43,722 bases of DNA from an uncultured Burkholderiales bacterium (lineage in GTDB: Bacteria > Pseudomonadota > Gammaproteobacteria > Burkholderiales > Eutrophovitaceae). The stretch is taken from positions 1 through 43,722 of the forward strand of contig CATOSA010000043.1 of NCBI GenBank assembly GCA_951812315.1. The letters are read 5' to 3'. The translations under genes and the position numbers were made by a program. The notes beneath the pieces were generated by a model, which worked only from the letters and a program-made list of their open reading frames with translations, was not told the origin of the DNA and made no database searches. Below are positions 17,715-26,226 of the stretch, piece after piece; position 1 is the first letter of the stretch, and each line of letters starts with the position of its first letter.

Positions 17715-18617
17715 GTGACTTTCCTCAATGCATTCGCCCTGTCCCGGACGGCTTCCCGCCGAATACCGGTTCCAACAAGCTTTGGCAATGCCGACTCTTC
17801 CCGATCATGGCCGAGCATTTCGCGGTCTCACATATTGATCGGAGCCGTCCTCGTGATACAGACGCTTGCCGGTTGCAACCTGGCGCGGCCACCAGCACCG
17901 GAAAATCGCCCGCCACTGCCGAAGCCTCCACCACTGAGTGAACAGTCGAACGCCAAGTCGCCAACCGATCTGCTGGCGATTGTCGAAACCATTCCGCCGA
18001 ATGCGTCCAGACAGGAGTTGGACGAATCCGTCGATCGCTTCATGGGGGAATTTTTCCGAGTCAGGTACGGCGACACGCAACAAGTCGTCGCCGCCGTTGC
18101 CATTCTGAGAGACCAGCCGAATATCGTCAGTTCGCTCGTTGATTTTTATTATTCGTTCCGAGCGCCCCAGCACGAAAAACGCATGATGACGATCGGCTTG
18201 ATCGGTGAACTACAGCGCACTGAAGCGATTGATTTTTTCAATGGAATCATCTGGAACTCTATGTGGCTCAGGCAGCCAATAGCCGAAGGCCCGGTACCAC
18301 GAGAACTGAAAGAGATGATACGGGTCAAGGCTGTACACGGGCTTGCATACCTGCGAACGGACGAATCAGACACGGCAATCATCGATGTCATTCAGTACCA
18401 TGATTCAATCGGGATCAGAATCACGGCCATCGATTCATATATGTGGAACAAAACTGACAGCAAGGAAGCGGCAGAGCAGTTGTATCTGACCCTGCCCACC
18501 AGCTTGCACAAGTTCGTTGAGCGACCGCGGTTTCACCGGGGAATGGATCGGGCTGAATTCAACGCACAACTAAAAGACTGGCAGGAAAAATGGGCGCAGC
18601 CGCGCATCGGACAATGA
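17715..18617 (+). CDS. Putative lipoprotein of unknown function
   Basis: I do not recognise this family. From a GTG at 17715 it is 300 residues. A hydrophobic stretch ending in the lipobox LAGC (about residues 51-54, ILIGAVLVIQTLAGC) predicts a lipid-modified cysteine, followed by a proline-rich linker (PPAPENRPPLPKPPPL). The remainder is helical with short paired-helix units (DTQQVVAAVAILRDQPNIVSSLVDFYY, EKRMMTIGLIGELQRTEAIDFF, VKAVHGLAYLR), resembling HEAT-like repeats. The N-region before the hydrophobic core is unusually long, so the true start may be later. The stop overlaps the ATG of the next gene by 4 bases, so the two are probably co-translated. Confidence 0.65.
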   Translation: MTFLNAFALSRTASRRIPVPTSFGNADSSRSWPSISRSHILIGAVLVIQTLAGCNLARPPAPENRPPLPKPPPLSEQSNAKSPTDLLAIVETIPPNASRQELDESVDRFMGEFFRVRYGDTQQVVAAVAILRDQPNIVSSLVDFYYSFRAPQHEKRMMTIGLIGELQRTEAIDFFNGIIWNSMWLRQPIAEGPVPRELKEMIRVKAVHGLAYLRTDESDTAIIDVIQYHDSIGIRITAIDSYMWNKTDSKEAAEQLYLTLPTSLHKFVERPRFHRGMDRAEFNAQLKDWQEKWAQPRIGQ

Positions 18618-19513
18618 CGCTTCGTCAATCCGGCGCCCGCGCAGCAGTGGCAAACCGACCGTCAATCGATTCGAAAATGGCAACGAAAATATTCTGTGCG
18701 CTGACGCTTACTGTCGTCATTTCATTGATCTGTCGCAGCGCCGCGGCCGTATGTCCAAGCGGGTCCGGATCCGAGCAAACGCTGTTGAATGAACACAACT
18801 GCCGGCCCGAATTTACGCAATGGTTCCGGGACACCTTCAACCTGAAGGAGCGGCACTGGAATGGCGGTTGGGGCTGGGATCAGTGCGATCCCAGGTTCGC
18901 ATTCACCAAAATGTTGAACTCCGGTTACCTGCTCACCTATGGTCTCGACGATGGCTCCACGGGCCCGTGGCATAGCAACGAGGACTACTACACATGGGCT
19001 TCCGGTCGCCGGCACAGCTTCCTCTACATTCCGGTGGACACCGGCGGCGCATATGCCGAAACGTTCGGAGATATGCGTTTCAATGAATTCGGACAGTTCG
19101 GACTGTCACACAGAGTGGAGACAAATTGTCCGGTTTTTACCATATCCAGCGGCTTTTGCGCCGGCACCATACTTCACGAATCAACACATGTCATCTACTG
19201 GATGTGGAACCACAAGCCGAATAATCCGGGGAGCAATTGCTCGACGAATTGTTCGGACGACTGGTTTTTTCATTTACTGGACGATTACGACTATGGCGAG
19301 TTGGCGGGGCACACGCATTCAATGAACCAGATTGAAATAGAGTATCTTTGCGATCTGAGCCAGTTTGCCGCCCCCTGGGTTCCGGAAGGCGTGGCATTAG
19401 TGGCCGAAGCAGCAGCGAACAGCAGAATAAACAACAGAATTCTCAACCCGCCCGGATGGACCTGCGGCGAGCCCAGACCGTTGACCATGCCTGCTTCACC
19501 TCCTGGTTCGTGA
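18614..19513 (+). CDS. Secreted protein with HExxH zinc-protease-like motif
   Basis: I do not recognise the family. The ATG at 18614 forms an ATGA overlap with the preceding lipoprotein; an internal ATG at 18677 gives a tighter signal peptide (MATKIFCALTLTVV... cut near SAAA-VCPSG), so either start is possible. From 18614 it is 299 residues. HESTH (188-192) in GTILHESTHVIYW is a zincin HExxH motif, and a downstream NQIEIEYLCD with Glu241 and Glu243 could provide the third zinc ligand as in gluzincins. Several cysteines (CPSG, NHNC, WDQCD, NCSTNCSDD, YLC) suggest disulfides in a periplasmic or exported protein. Proteolytic activity is inferred from the motif only. Confidence 0.65.
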   Translation: MTLRQSGARAAVANRPSIDSKMATKIFCALTLTVVISLICRSAAAVCPSGSGSEQTLLNEHNCRPEFTQWFRDTFNLKERHWNGGWGWDQCDPRFAFTKMLNSGYLLTYGLDDGSTGPWHSNEDYYTWASGRRHSFLYIPVDTGGAYAETFGDMRFNEFGQFGLSHRVETNCPVFTISSGFCAGTILHESTHVIYWMWNHKPNNPGSNCSTNCSDDWFFHLLDDYDYGELAGHTHSMNQIEIEYLCDLSQFAAPWVPEGVALVAEAAANSRINNRILNPPGWTCGEPRPLTMPASPPGS

Positions 19514-19788
19514 TTGCAAGGCAAGAAAATTGCAACTGCTAATTTGAAACTACCGAATCGAAACTGCTGATTCGCAACTGCAAGGCTACAACCGTGCGCG
19601 ATATAGTGCCGGCGACTCGATGTTGAAACGATTGCGATCACCCCGAATAGATATCGGTTTTTTCGCTCTTTGTGTTGGCACTGCCACCGCAGTTAGTATT
19701 GCAGCCGCCAGCATCGGCTCCCGGTGCTGTAAACATGATTGATACCGGACGCTACGGTTTTCCGGCGCACTGAACGGAGGAAAGTTGC

Positions 19789-21621
19789 ATGCCGGCATTG
19801 CCCGACCCACATGCGCTCGCTGTAATCGCGCTCACTATCGTTGCGTTCTACCTGTTCACCCGCAACGACGTGCCGCTGCAAACCACGAGCCTCGGCGTAC
19901 TCGCTGCACTCACGGTCGGATTTCAACTGTGGCCATACACGACAGCAAGCGGGCCACTCAAGCCAAATACCTTCTTTCTGGGTTTCGGGCATGAAGCGCT
20001 GGTCACGATCATCGCACTGATGATCATCGGACGTGGGCTGGTTGTGACAGGCGCACTGGAACCGGTGGCGCGCGTTTTCTCTCGTGCGATTTCGAATTAT
20101 CCGATGCCCGCAATGCTGGTAATGCTGGTGTTTTGCGCGGCCGCAAGCAGCGTCATGAACGATACGCCGGTGGTCGTACTGATGATGCCGATTCTGATCG
20201 GCGCCGCTTTACGGGCAAAAGGTTCACCTTCACAGATGCTGCTTCCGATGAACTACGCCGTGCTCCTGGACGGCATGGGCACGACAATTGGCACATCGAC
20301 CAATCTGCTGGTCGTATCAATTGCCGCGGATCTCGGGTTGAAGCCGTTCGGAATGTTCGACTTCATTCACGTTGCCGCACTCGCAGCAGGCGTGGGCATT
20401 CTCTACTTGTGGCTGGTTCTGCCACGTATTCTGCCAAAGCGCGATCCGCCATTGACGGACACATCTCCGCGCGTGTTCAGCGCAGTGCTGCACATCACCG
20501 AAGAAAGTTATGCCAACGGGAAGACGGTAGCCGAGGTCCTTGACAAGTCCAGCCGGGAAATGCGCGTTGACCGCATTGAGCGCGGCGAAGGCGTTGTACT
20601 CGCAAAACTTCCGACACTTACGCTGCACGAGGGTGACCGGCTGTTCGTTTCTGACACACCGGCCAATCTTAAGGAATATGAAACGCTGCTCGGCGCGTCG
20701 CTCTATGACACGGAATATCTGGCGAAAAGACTCGATCTCGAGGAACCGCTTCCGACACACGGCCAGCAAGCCGCAGAAGTTATCGTGACCGAGGGCTCTT
20801 TGCTGCATAACCGAACGTTGAGCAGCATTCGCTTCGCCGCAATTTACAACGTCATCTTTCTAGCCTTGCACCGGACCGGCACAACCCAACCAACCAGAAA
20901 CATGGACATTAGCGACACCGTGCTAGAAACCGGAGACGTCCTGCTTGTGCAGGGTACCGAGGAGGCCATTAACAAGCTCAAGCACACAACCGGATTGCTG
21001 GTCCTGGATCAGACGACGGATCTTCCGCACACGAACAAGGCGCCGGTTGCGCTTGCCGTTCTTGCCGCGGTTGTCGCCCTGGCGGCGACCAAGACCATTC
21101 CCATCGCGATCAGTGCGTTGCTTGGTGTTGGCATGTTGCTTGTCACCCGCGTCATCGACTGGAAAGATGTCGGCGCATCGCTCAGCACGCGCATCATCAT
21201 GCTCGTCGCAGCAAGCCTTGCGCTCGGTTCGGCCCTGACCGCAACGGGCGGTACCGATTACATCGCGCAACTGTGTATCGCAGCGACTACAGGTTTGCCT
21301 CCACAGGCAATACTGGGTTTGCTGATGCTGTTGATGGCTTTACTGACGAACTTCGTTTCGAACAATGCTGCCGCGGCAATCGGCACCCCCATCGCCATCA
21401 GCATTGCCTACACTGTCGGCGCAGCGCCCGAACCATTCGTACTCGCCATACTGTTTGGCGCGAATCTCTGTTACGCCACGCCAATGGCCTATCAAACCAA
21501 CCTCATGGTGATGAGCGCTGGCGCTTACCGTTTCTCCGACTTTCTGATCGGCAGCGTGCCACTGGCCCTGCTGATGCTGGTCTGTTTTTCATTCCTGCTG
21601 CCACACTTCTTTCCACTATGA
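19789..21621 (+). CDS. SLC13/DASS-type permease with two TrkA-C (RCK_C) domains
   Basis: The 610-residue protein has membrane helices in two blocks (about 10-220 and 430-610) flanking two cytosolic TrkA-C domains (about 225-310 and 325-410), the layout of bacterial SLC13-related transporters such as the CysZ/SdcS-like or sulfate-type permeases. The repeated signature loops MNDTPVVVLMMPI and FVSNNAAAAIGTPIAI, plus GTTIGTSTNLLV and ATPMAYQTNLMV, are the paired SNT-type substrate motifs. AGG at -12 (CGGAGGAAAGTTGC) supports the start. Sulfate, dicarboxylates or other anions are all possible; TrkA-C domains may bind a nucleotide regulator. Confidence 0.88.
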   Translation: MPALPDPHALAVIALTIVAFYLFTRNDVPLQTTSLGVLAALTVGFQLWPYTTASGPLKPNTFFLGFGHEALVTIIALMIIGRGLVVTGALEPVARVFSRAISNYPMPAMLVMLVFCAAASSVMNDTPVVVLMMPILIGAALRAKGSPSQMLLPMNYAVLLDGMGTTIGTSTNLLVVSIAADLGLKPFGMFDFIHVAALAAGVGILYLWLVLPRILPKRDPPLTDTSPRVFSAVLHITEESYANGKTVAEVLDKSSREMRVDRIERGEGVVLAKLPTLTLHEGDRLFVSDTPANLKEYETLLGASLYDTEYLAKRLDLEEPLPTHGQQAAEVIVTEGSLLHNRTLSSIRFAAIYNVIFLALHRTGTTQPTRNMDISDTVLETGDVLLVQGTEEAINKLKHTTGLLVLDQTTDLPHTNKAPVALAVLAAVVALAATKTIPIAISALLGVGMLLVTRVIDWKDVGASLSTRIIMLVAASLALGSALTATGGTDYIAQLCIAATTGLPPQAILGLLMLLMALLTNFVSNNAAAAIGTPIAISIAYTVGAAPEPFVLAILFGANLCYATPMAYQTNLMVMSAGAYRFSDFLIGSVPLALLMLVCFSFLLPHFFPL

Positions 21622-21784
21622 TTCTTGCCACGAAGACGCATCTGTTTCATTCAACGGAGGCTAAAGGACGACGCTCGAGCTTGAACGCGCAATGCTCTCG
21701 CAGTGTCTCCCATAGCGAGTCAAATGTGGTCCGGACATTGCAAGCCTGAACGACATGCGCGCCCGCACATTAAGGAGAAACAGC

Positions 21785-22057
21785 ATGAAGATCGTTTCCG
21801 TCACGACCCTTGCCCTTTTGGCAGCCCTGCTGGTACCACAGCAAAGCATTGCCGATCGCGATGAAAAACGCTATGACGTGCGCGATGACGATCGCGAAGA
21901 GAAACGCTACGACGTTCGCGAAGAAGAACGTAACGACGCCGGTGACCGTGATGAGAGCCGCGACGATGTGCGCGAATAAGTACGCAATGACGCCGGTGAC
22001 CGCGATGTGAAACGCTACGACGTGCGTGATGTAGAGCGCGAGGAAGATCGCCGATAA
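21785..22057 (+). pseudogene. Small secreted charged-repeat protein with one in-frame stop
   Basis: A good ribosome binding site (AAGGAGAAACAGC) and a signal peptide (MKIVSVTTLALLAALLVPQQSIAD) start this gene. The mature part is made of imperfect charged units such as EKRYDVRDDDRE, EKRYDVREEERND and AGDRDESRDDVRE. A TAA at 21977-21979 ends the frame after 64 residues, but the same frame continues the same repeat (VRNDAGDRDVKRYDVRDVE) to a second TAA at 22055-22057, so the full product would be about 90 residues. The stop is one base away from GAA. Function unknown; the acidic/basic repeat suggests metal or polyion binding in the periplasm. Confidence 0.6.
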
Positions 22058-22438
22058 AGTCCCTTAAAGACTGCGCCGAGCGGTTCGTTCCTGATGACGA
22101 ACGTGCACGGGTCTACGCGATATTCGATCTGGCACCAAACAATTGTACGTGCCAAAGACAATGCCGGGCATCGTAAGACAAAAATGCTTGCGCCACTACA
22201 AGCGTGCACCAATACAAACGTGCACCAATACAGCTTTGCACCATGGCGAAACAACCGATCCTGCATAGCCAGCCAGATCGCCCGAACCAGATGAAACTTC
22301 CTGTGCCACAATGCGCATGCGCGCCGTGAGGCCCGCTCTCCCGTCGTTTCCAGATTTCAGGTGAGGTCCAGGCAGTGCCGGCCTCGCGCCAATCCAAACA
22401 ACTACAAAGTGCGCATTAGTTACCCGAGGAGAAACAGC
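22058..22438. other. Intergenic stretch with a short tandem repeat
   Basis: No supported gene is seen in these 381 bases. A 16-base unit starting CGTGCACCAATACA is repeated in tandem at 22203-22218 and 22219-22234 (14 of 16 identical). The last bases contain the ribosome binding site of the cytochrome gene, and the 18 bases GGAGAAACAGCATGAAGA are identical to those around the start of the preceding small gene. Confidence 0.45.
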
Positions 22439-23056
22439 ATGAAGAACAGAATACTTGTCACCGCTATCGCTTTGCTAACGGCATTGTCGGCGACTTCCCT
22501 GAGCATGGCTGCACATGACGGGCATCACGATTCGAAGAAAAAATCAGTTGAGAATCTGTCTCCGGAATTGCGCGCCTTGCTGGCGCAGGAAATGCTGGCG
22601 TTGCAGGCCGGCATGATCGGCATCATTCCGGCGTTCGCCGCAGGAGATTTCGATACGATTTCCGAAATCGGCATGAAGATGAAGAACAGCTTTATCCTCA
22701 GGCAAGCCATCACTCAAGAACAAATGCACGAGCTTCACTCCACGCTTCCGAAATCGTTCATCATGATGGACAAGAAATTTCACTACTTCGCCGGCATGCT
22801 GTCGCACACGGCCAAGCGCAAAAAAGTGGAGCTTGTGAACTTCTATTTTTCCAAACTCACCGAATCGTGTGTTGCCTGTCATAGCCAATTTGCCACACAC
22901 AAGTTTCCCGGTCTGGCAAGCGGAAAGAAAATGGGTGGACACCATGGTGAGCACCACAAAGAACACCATGGCGATAGCCACGGTGAGCGCGGCGAGGAAC
23001 ACGAAAGCGAGGACGAAGAGCACGACGACGACCATGATGATCACGACGATCACTAA
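22439..23056 (+). CDS. Secreted c-type cytochrome with His/Asp/Glu-rich tail
   Basis: The 205-residue precursor has a signal peptide (MKNRILVTAIALLTALSATS, cut after SMAA). Residues 35-160 are helical and end in a haem-attachment motif CVACH (144-148), so the fold resembles cytochrome c' / class II cytochromes with the haem site near the C-terminus. The last 40 residues are almost entirely His, Asp, Glu, Lys and Gly (GHHGEHHKEHHGD and DHDDHDDH), a likely metal-binding tail. AGGAGAAACAGC precedes the ATG and matches the leader of the upstream small gene. It probably works in the periplasm in electron transfer or metal handling. Confidence 0.75.
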   Translation: MKNRILVTAIALLTALSATSLSMAAHDGHHDSKKKSVENLSPELRALLAQEMLALQAGMIGIIPAFAAGDFDTISEIGMKMKNSFILRQAITQEQMHELHSTLPKSFIMMDKKFHYFAGMLSHTAKRKKVELVNFYFSKLTESCVACHSQFATHKFPGLASGKKMGGHHGEHHKEHHGDSHGERGEEHESEDEEHDDDHDDHDDH

Positions 23057-23153
23057 GATGATCGTGTCAGCGCCTGAAGTGAAGAAGAAGCAAGCGTCGC
23101 GGAGGCGGGTTCAGTCAATCAGTTAAAACAGAAGTAACACGCCGCGAGCCGGA

Positions 23154-23175
23154 GTGAGCAAATAACTCCGCTCAC
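23154..23175. terminator. Possible hairpin between convergent cytochrome and GST genes
   Basis: GTGAGC and GCTCAC form a 6-bp stem around a 10-base AT-rich loop, 98 bases after the cytochrome stop and just beyond the stop of the leftward gene. The stem is short, so this is tentative. Confidence 0.3.
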
Positions 23176-23181
23176 CCAATT

Positions 23182-24168
23182 TCAATCGGCGCTAAAACGG
23201 GCACGATCATGCGCCGCTGAATAATCAATCTCGGGACCAATTGGTACTATGCCCGTCGTGTTGATGGACGTATGGCTTTGGTAATAGTGCTTTTTCGTGT
23301 ACTCGATGTCCACGGTGTCGGCGATACCGGGATGCTGGTATAAATCGCAGGTGTACGCCCACAGATTGCTGTAATCGACGAGCCGCTTGCGGTTGCACTT
23401 GAAGTGGCCGAAGTAGACCGGGTCAAAGCGCAGCAGTGTCGTGAACAGCCGCCAATCGGCCTCCGTCAATTGCTGACCGACAAGATAGCGTTGCTGCGCC
23501 AGTCGCGCTTCCAGATAATCCAGCGTTTCGAACAACGCATGCGCTGCCTCTTCGTACGCGCTTTGCGTGGTTGCAAAACCTGCCTTGTAGACGCCATTGT
23601 TGACGGTGTTGTAGATCCTGTCGTTCAGGGAATCTATTTCATCTCTCCAGGAAGGCGGGTAGTAGTCGCCTGCCTTGGCGCCAACTTCGTCGAATGCCGC
23701 ATTGAACATCCGGATTATTTCGGAAGATTCGTTGGAAACAATTGTGTTTGTCTGCCTGTCCCAGAGAACGGGCACTGTGACCCGGCCAGCGTAATCCGGA
23801 TTTGCGAGTGTGTAGATTTCGTACAGTCGCTTCTTGTTGTTGACGGCATCAGGGATGACACGGTCGCCGGCTGCGAACGTCCACCCGTCATCACCCATGA
23901 ACGCATTGACGACAGATATCGCAATTGCGCTTTCGAGGCCTTTGAGCTTTCGAAAAATCAATGTCCGGTGCGCCCAAGGACAAGCCAGTGACACATAGAG
24001 GTGATAGCGGCCGGGCTCAGCCTTGAACCCGCCCTCGCCCGTCGGTCCGGGCTCACCATTTGCTGTTATCCAGTTTCGGAACGAGGCGCTCTTGCGGACG
24101 AACTTGCCCATGTTCGGCCTCTTGTTGTACTGGTCGCCTACCCATTTTCCGTCCACCAACTGGCCCAT
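23182..24168 (-). CDS. yqjG: Glutathionyl-hydroquinone reductase (Xi-class GST, YqjG-type)
   Basis: These enzymes reduce glutathionyl-hydroquinones to hydroquinones using glutathione. The 328-residue length is typical of the Xi class and longer than ordinary GSTs. The catalytic cysteine is Cys63 in the SLACPWAHRTLI motif, after the conserved KAEPGRYHLYV strand. Other family landmarks are the PVLWDRQTNTIVSNESSEIIRM segment, DRIYNTVNNGVYKAGFA, and TEADWRLFTTLLRFDPVYFGHFKCN. The gene stands alone on the minus strand. The symbol follows the E. coli paralogue family; specificity is not tested. Confidence 0.9.
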   Translation of the reverse strand: MGQLVDGKWVGDQYNKRPNMGKFVRKSASFRNWITANGEPGPTGEGGFKAEPGRYHLYVSLACPWAHRTLIFRKLKGLESAIAISVVNAFMGDDGWTFAAGDRVIPDAVNNKKRLYEIYTLANPDYAGRVTVPVLWDRQTNTIVSNESSEIIRMFNAAFDEVGAKAGDYYPPSWRDEIDSLNDRIYNTVNNGVYKAGFATTQSAYEEAAHALFETLDYLEARLAQQRYLVGQQLTEADWRLFTTLLRFDPVYFGHFKCNRKRLVDYSNLWAYTCDLYQHPGIADTVDIEYTKKHYYQSHTSINTTGIVPIGPEIDYSAAHDRARFSAD

Positions 24169-24305
24169 TTATCTCGCCTCACGTCAGAATTAGCTTGCAA
24201 CTTTAGCTCAACTCGTCGCACTGGTTTCGCCGAGCCACATTCCAGTGCTGGCTCGCTCCGACTGGGATAGTATTCGATACGGAGTTCCATACGATCAGAA
24301 CGGCC

Positions 24306-24932
24306 ATGAGCAATAGTTGCTGCCAGAAGGAAATCGACGTAAGCGCATTGCAAGGGCGCCAGCGGCGCGTGCTGACGTTCGTGCTGGTGATCAATGTGGC
24401 GACTTTCGCGATGATGGTCGCAGCGTCAATTGCCAGTGGCTCGTCGTCCCTGCTGTCCGGGGCACTGGATAATTTTGGCGATGCATTGACCTACGCCTTG
24501 AGTCTTGCCGTTGTCGGCGCAGCAGCAGCGGCCAAAGCGCGCGTTGCATTGTTCAAGGGGTTGATGATTCTCGGTGCTGCGCTCGCGGTGGCGTTCCAGA
24601 TTGGCTGGCGAATACTGCATCCGGAAGTTCCCGTTTTTGAAACCATGGGCATCGCTGCAATCCTGAACCTTGGCGCGAACTTGCTATGCCTGTGGATGTT
24701 GACGCCGTACCGCTCCAGCGACGTCAACATGTCCTCGGCTTGGGAATGCTCTCGTAACGACGTCAGTGAAGGATTTGCCGTGATTGCCGCGGCGGTTGCC
24801 GTAGGGTTGTTTCAGTCTGCGTGGCCTGACATCGTGATAGCGTTTGCTCTGCTGGTCATGTTCCTGCGTTCCGCTGTTCGGGTTCTGGGCCAGGCGTGGC
24901 GGCAATTTTATCCGCCTGCGCCGCAACACTAA
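24306..24932 (+). CDS. Cation-diffusion-facilitator-like membrane protein
   Basis: The 208-residue protein has about six membrane helices. SLLSGALDNFGDALTYALSL resembles the second-helix metal-site region (LADAxxD) of CDF transporters, with Asp in LDNFGDA, and ECSRNDVSEGFAVI resembles the fifth-helix region, in which Asn/Asp replace the usual His-Asp pair. The cytosolic C-terminal domain of classical CDF proteins is missing, so it belongs to the short cation-transporter group found in proteobacteria. The N-terminus has a CC pair (NSCCQKE) that could bind metal. Substrate metal unknown. Confidence 0.7.
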   Translation: MSNSCCQKEIDVSALQGRQRRVLTFVLVINVATFAMMVAASIASGSSSLLSGALDNFGDALTYALSLAVVGAAAAAKARVALFKGLMILGAALAVAFQIGWRILHPEVPVFETMGIAAILNLGANLLCLWMLTPYRSSDVNMSSAWECSRNDVSEGFAVIAAAVAVGLFQSAWPDIVIAFALLVMFLRSAVRVLGQAWRQFYPPAPQH

Positions 24933-24977
24933 ACAATAATCGACGTAGCATTCATATACGCTTAAAAGGTTTTCCAG

Positions 24978-26075
24978 ATGAAACTTATGAAACGCAAGAT
25001 AGAGCCCGACGGCACAACAGAAGTTTCCGCAAGCCGAAGGCGCATGCTCGCGGGCGCAGTCGCTGCAACGGCGGCCTTTTCAATGAGCCCGCGCGTCGGC
25101 GCGCAAAGCGGCAATGGTTCGCTTCGCTTGTATAGCTGGCCTGATTACACCGGCGGGTCTGCACTTGACGATTTCACTGCGTCAAGCGGCATTTCAGCGT
25201 CAGCTGATATTTATAGCAGCGGCGAGGAAATGTTGCGCAATATCAGCAGCGCTGACAATCGCTTTGATCTGGTCATTGCATCTTACGATTACGTAGAGAG
25301 AATGATCGGAGACGGATTGTTGCTGCCGATTGACCACAGCAAGATTCCCAATGCCGGCAATTTGTTATCCGTGTTCCGCGATGCCAGGTTTGATCCGGGA
25401 CGCCGTTACTCGATGCCGTATCTGTGGGGTACGCAGGGTATCTGCTTTCGCAAGTCAGCCGTGAGCGCAATTCCGGAAAGTTGGGGCGCGCTACTTGATT
25501 CGGATGAGCATTCAGGCCGAATTGCGTTGCCGGGCCGGGACACGATCGGGTTGGCACTCAAATATCTGGGGCACTGGTACAACTCTGTAGATCCAGCGCA
25601 ACTCAAAGCCGCGGGCGAGTTGCTTATCCGCCAGAAACCGCACGTGCGATCGTTCTTCGGTGACAGCGCGCTCGAGTTGCTTGCAAAAGGCGATATCGAC
25701 CTGACCGTAGGCTGGAGTAGCGAAGTCGTACAACTAATGGCCGAGGACGACGACATCGGTTACCGGGTGCCGGTCGAGGGTGGCCTGCTGTGGCAGGACT
25801 GCCTGTGTATTCCGCGTTCGGCTGCCAACCCTGATGGCGCACACAAGTTGATCAATTTTGCGCTGGGGGCTGAAGCCGGCGCGACGATTGCGCAAGATTA
25901 TTGGTACTCGACGCCCAATCGCGCGGCACTTGCGCTATTGCCGGAAGGTTACTGGGACGACCCGGTCATATTTCCGGGAATGGACATCGCTGTTCGTTGC
26001 GAAGCAGCGCTCAACCTCGGCAGGAAAGGAACACAACTGCGCGATCGAACATGGCAGGCTGTAGTCGACGCATGA
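24978..26075 (+). CDS. Tat-exported PotD-like periplasmic substrate-binding protein
   Basis: The 365-residue protein belongs to the spermidine/putrescine-binding (PotD/PotF) type of ABC-transporter receptors. A twin-arginine-like signal (ASRRRMLAGAVAATAAF) directs export. Family landmarks are RLYSWPDYTGG at the mature N-terminus, NRFDLVIASYDYVERM, YSMPYLWGTQGI, and LALKYLGHWYNSVD. AAAAGG lies upstream of the ATG. No permease or ATPase follows: downstream is a truncated small frame and then an IS element, so the rest of the transporter may have been lost or lies elsewhere. Polyamine specificity is inferred from the family. Confidence 0.85.
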   Translation: MKLMKRKIEPDGTTEVSASRRRMLAGAVAATAAFSMSPRVGAQSGNGSLRLYSWPDYTGGSALDDFTASSGISASADIYSSGEEMLRNISSADNRFDLVIASYDYVERMIGDGLLLPIDHSKIPNAGNLLSVFRDARFDPGRRYSMPYLWGTQGICFRKSAVSAIPESWGALLDSDEHSGRIALPGRDTIGLALKYLGHWYNSVDPAQLKAAGELLIRQKPHVRSFFGDSALELLAKGDIDLTVGWSSEVVQLMAEDDDIGYRVPVEGGLLWQDCLCIPRSAANPDGAHKLINFALGAEAGATIAQDYWYSTPNRAALALLPEGYWDDPVIFPGMDIAVRCEAALNLGRKGTQLRDRTWQAVVDA

Positions 26076-26097
26076 CTGAACAATCAAAGGAACGCAA

Positions 26098-26226
26098 ATG
26101 CTGAAACATCACGAAAGTTTTCAAGGCGCCAGCGAAAGTGAGTATGCCCCGGAAGATCAGATACCAGAGGATCAGATATTAGAGAAGCTGTCAAGCCCGA
26201 GATCTTTGGTCCATTCACGCTGTTAG
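26098..26226 (+). CDS. Small frame cut by the IS element, unknown
   Basis: An ATG with AAAGGA upstream starts 23 bases after the binding-protein stop. The first 31 residues or so (MLKHHESFQGASESEYAPED, then IPEDQILEKL) are host sequence; the IS end at 26189 then supplies the rest to a stop at 26226. It may be the 5' end of a gene broken by the insertion. I do not recognise it. Confidence 0.35.
   Translation: MLKHHESFQGASESEYAPEDQIPEDQILEKLSSPRSLVHSRC

Noticed and set aside
21977..21979. Recoding of TAA as an amino acid
   Set aside because: No known recoding element follows; a point mutation or read error is simpler.
22015..22397. Leftward frames between the charged-repeat gene and the cytochrome gene
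   Set aside because: No start signals and cysteine/serine-rich random-like composition.
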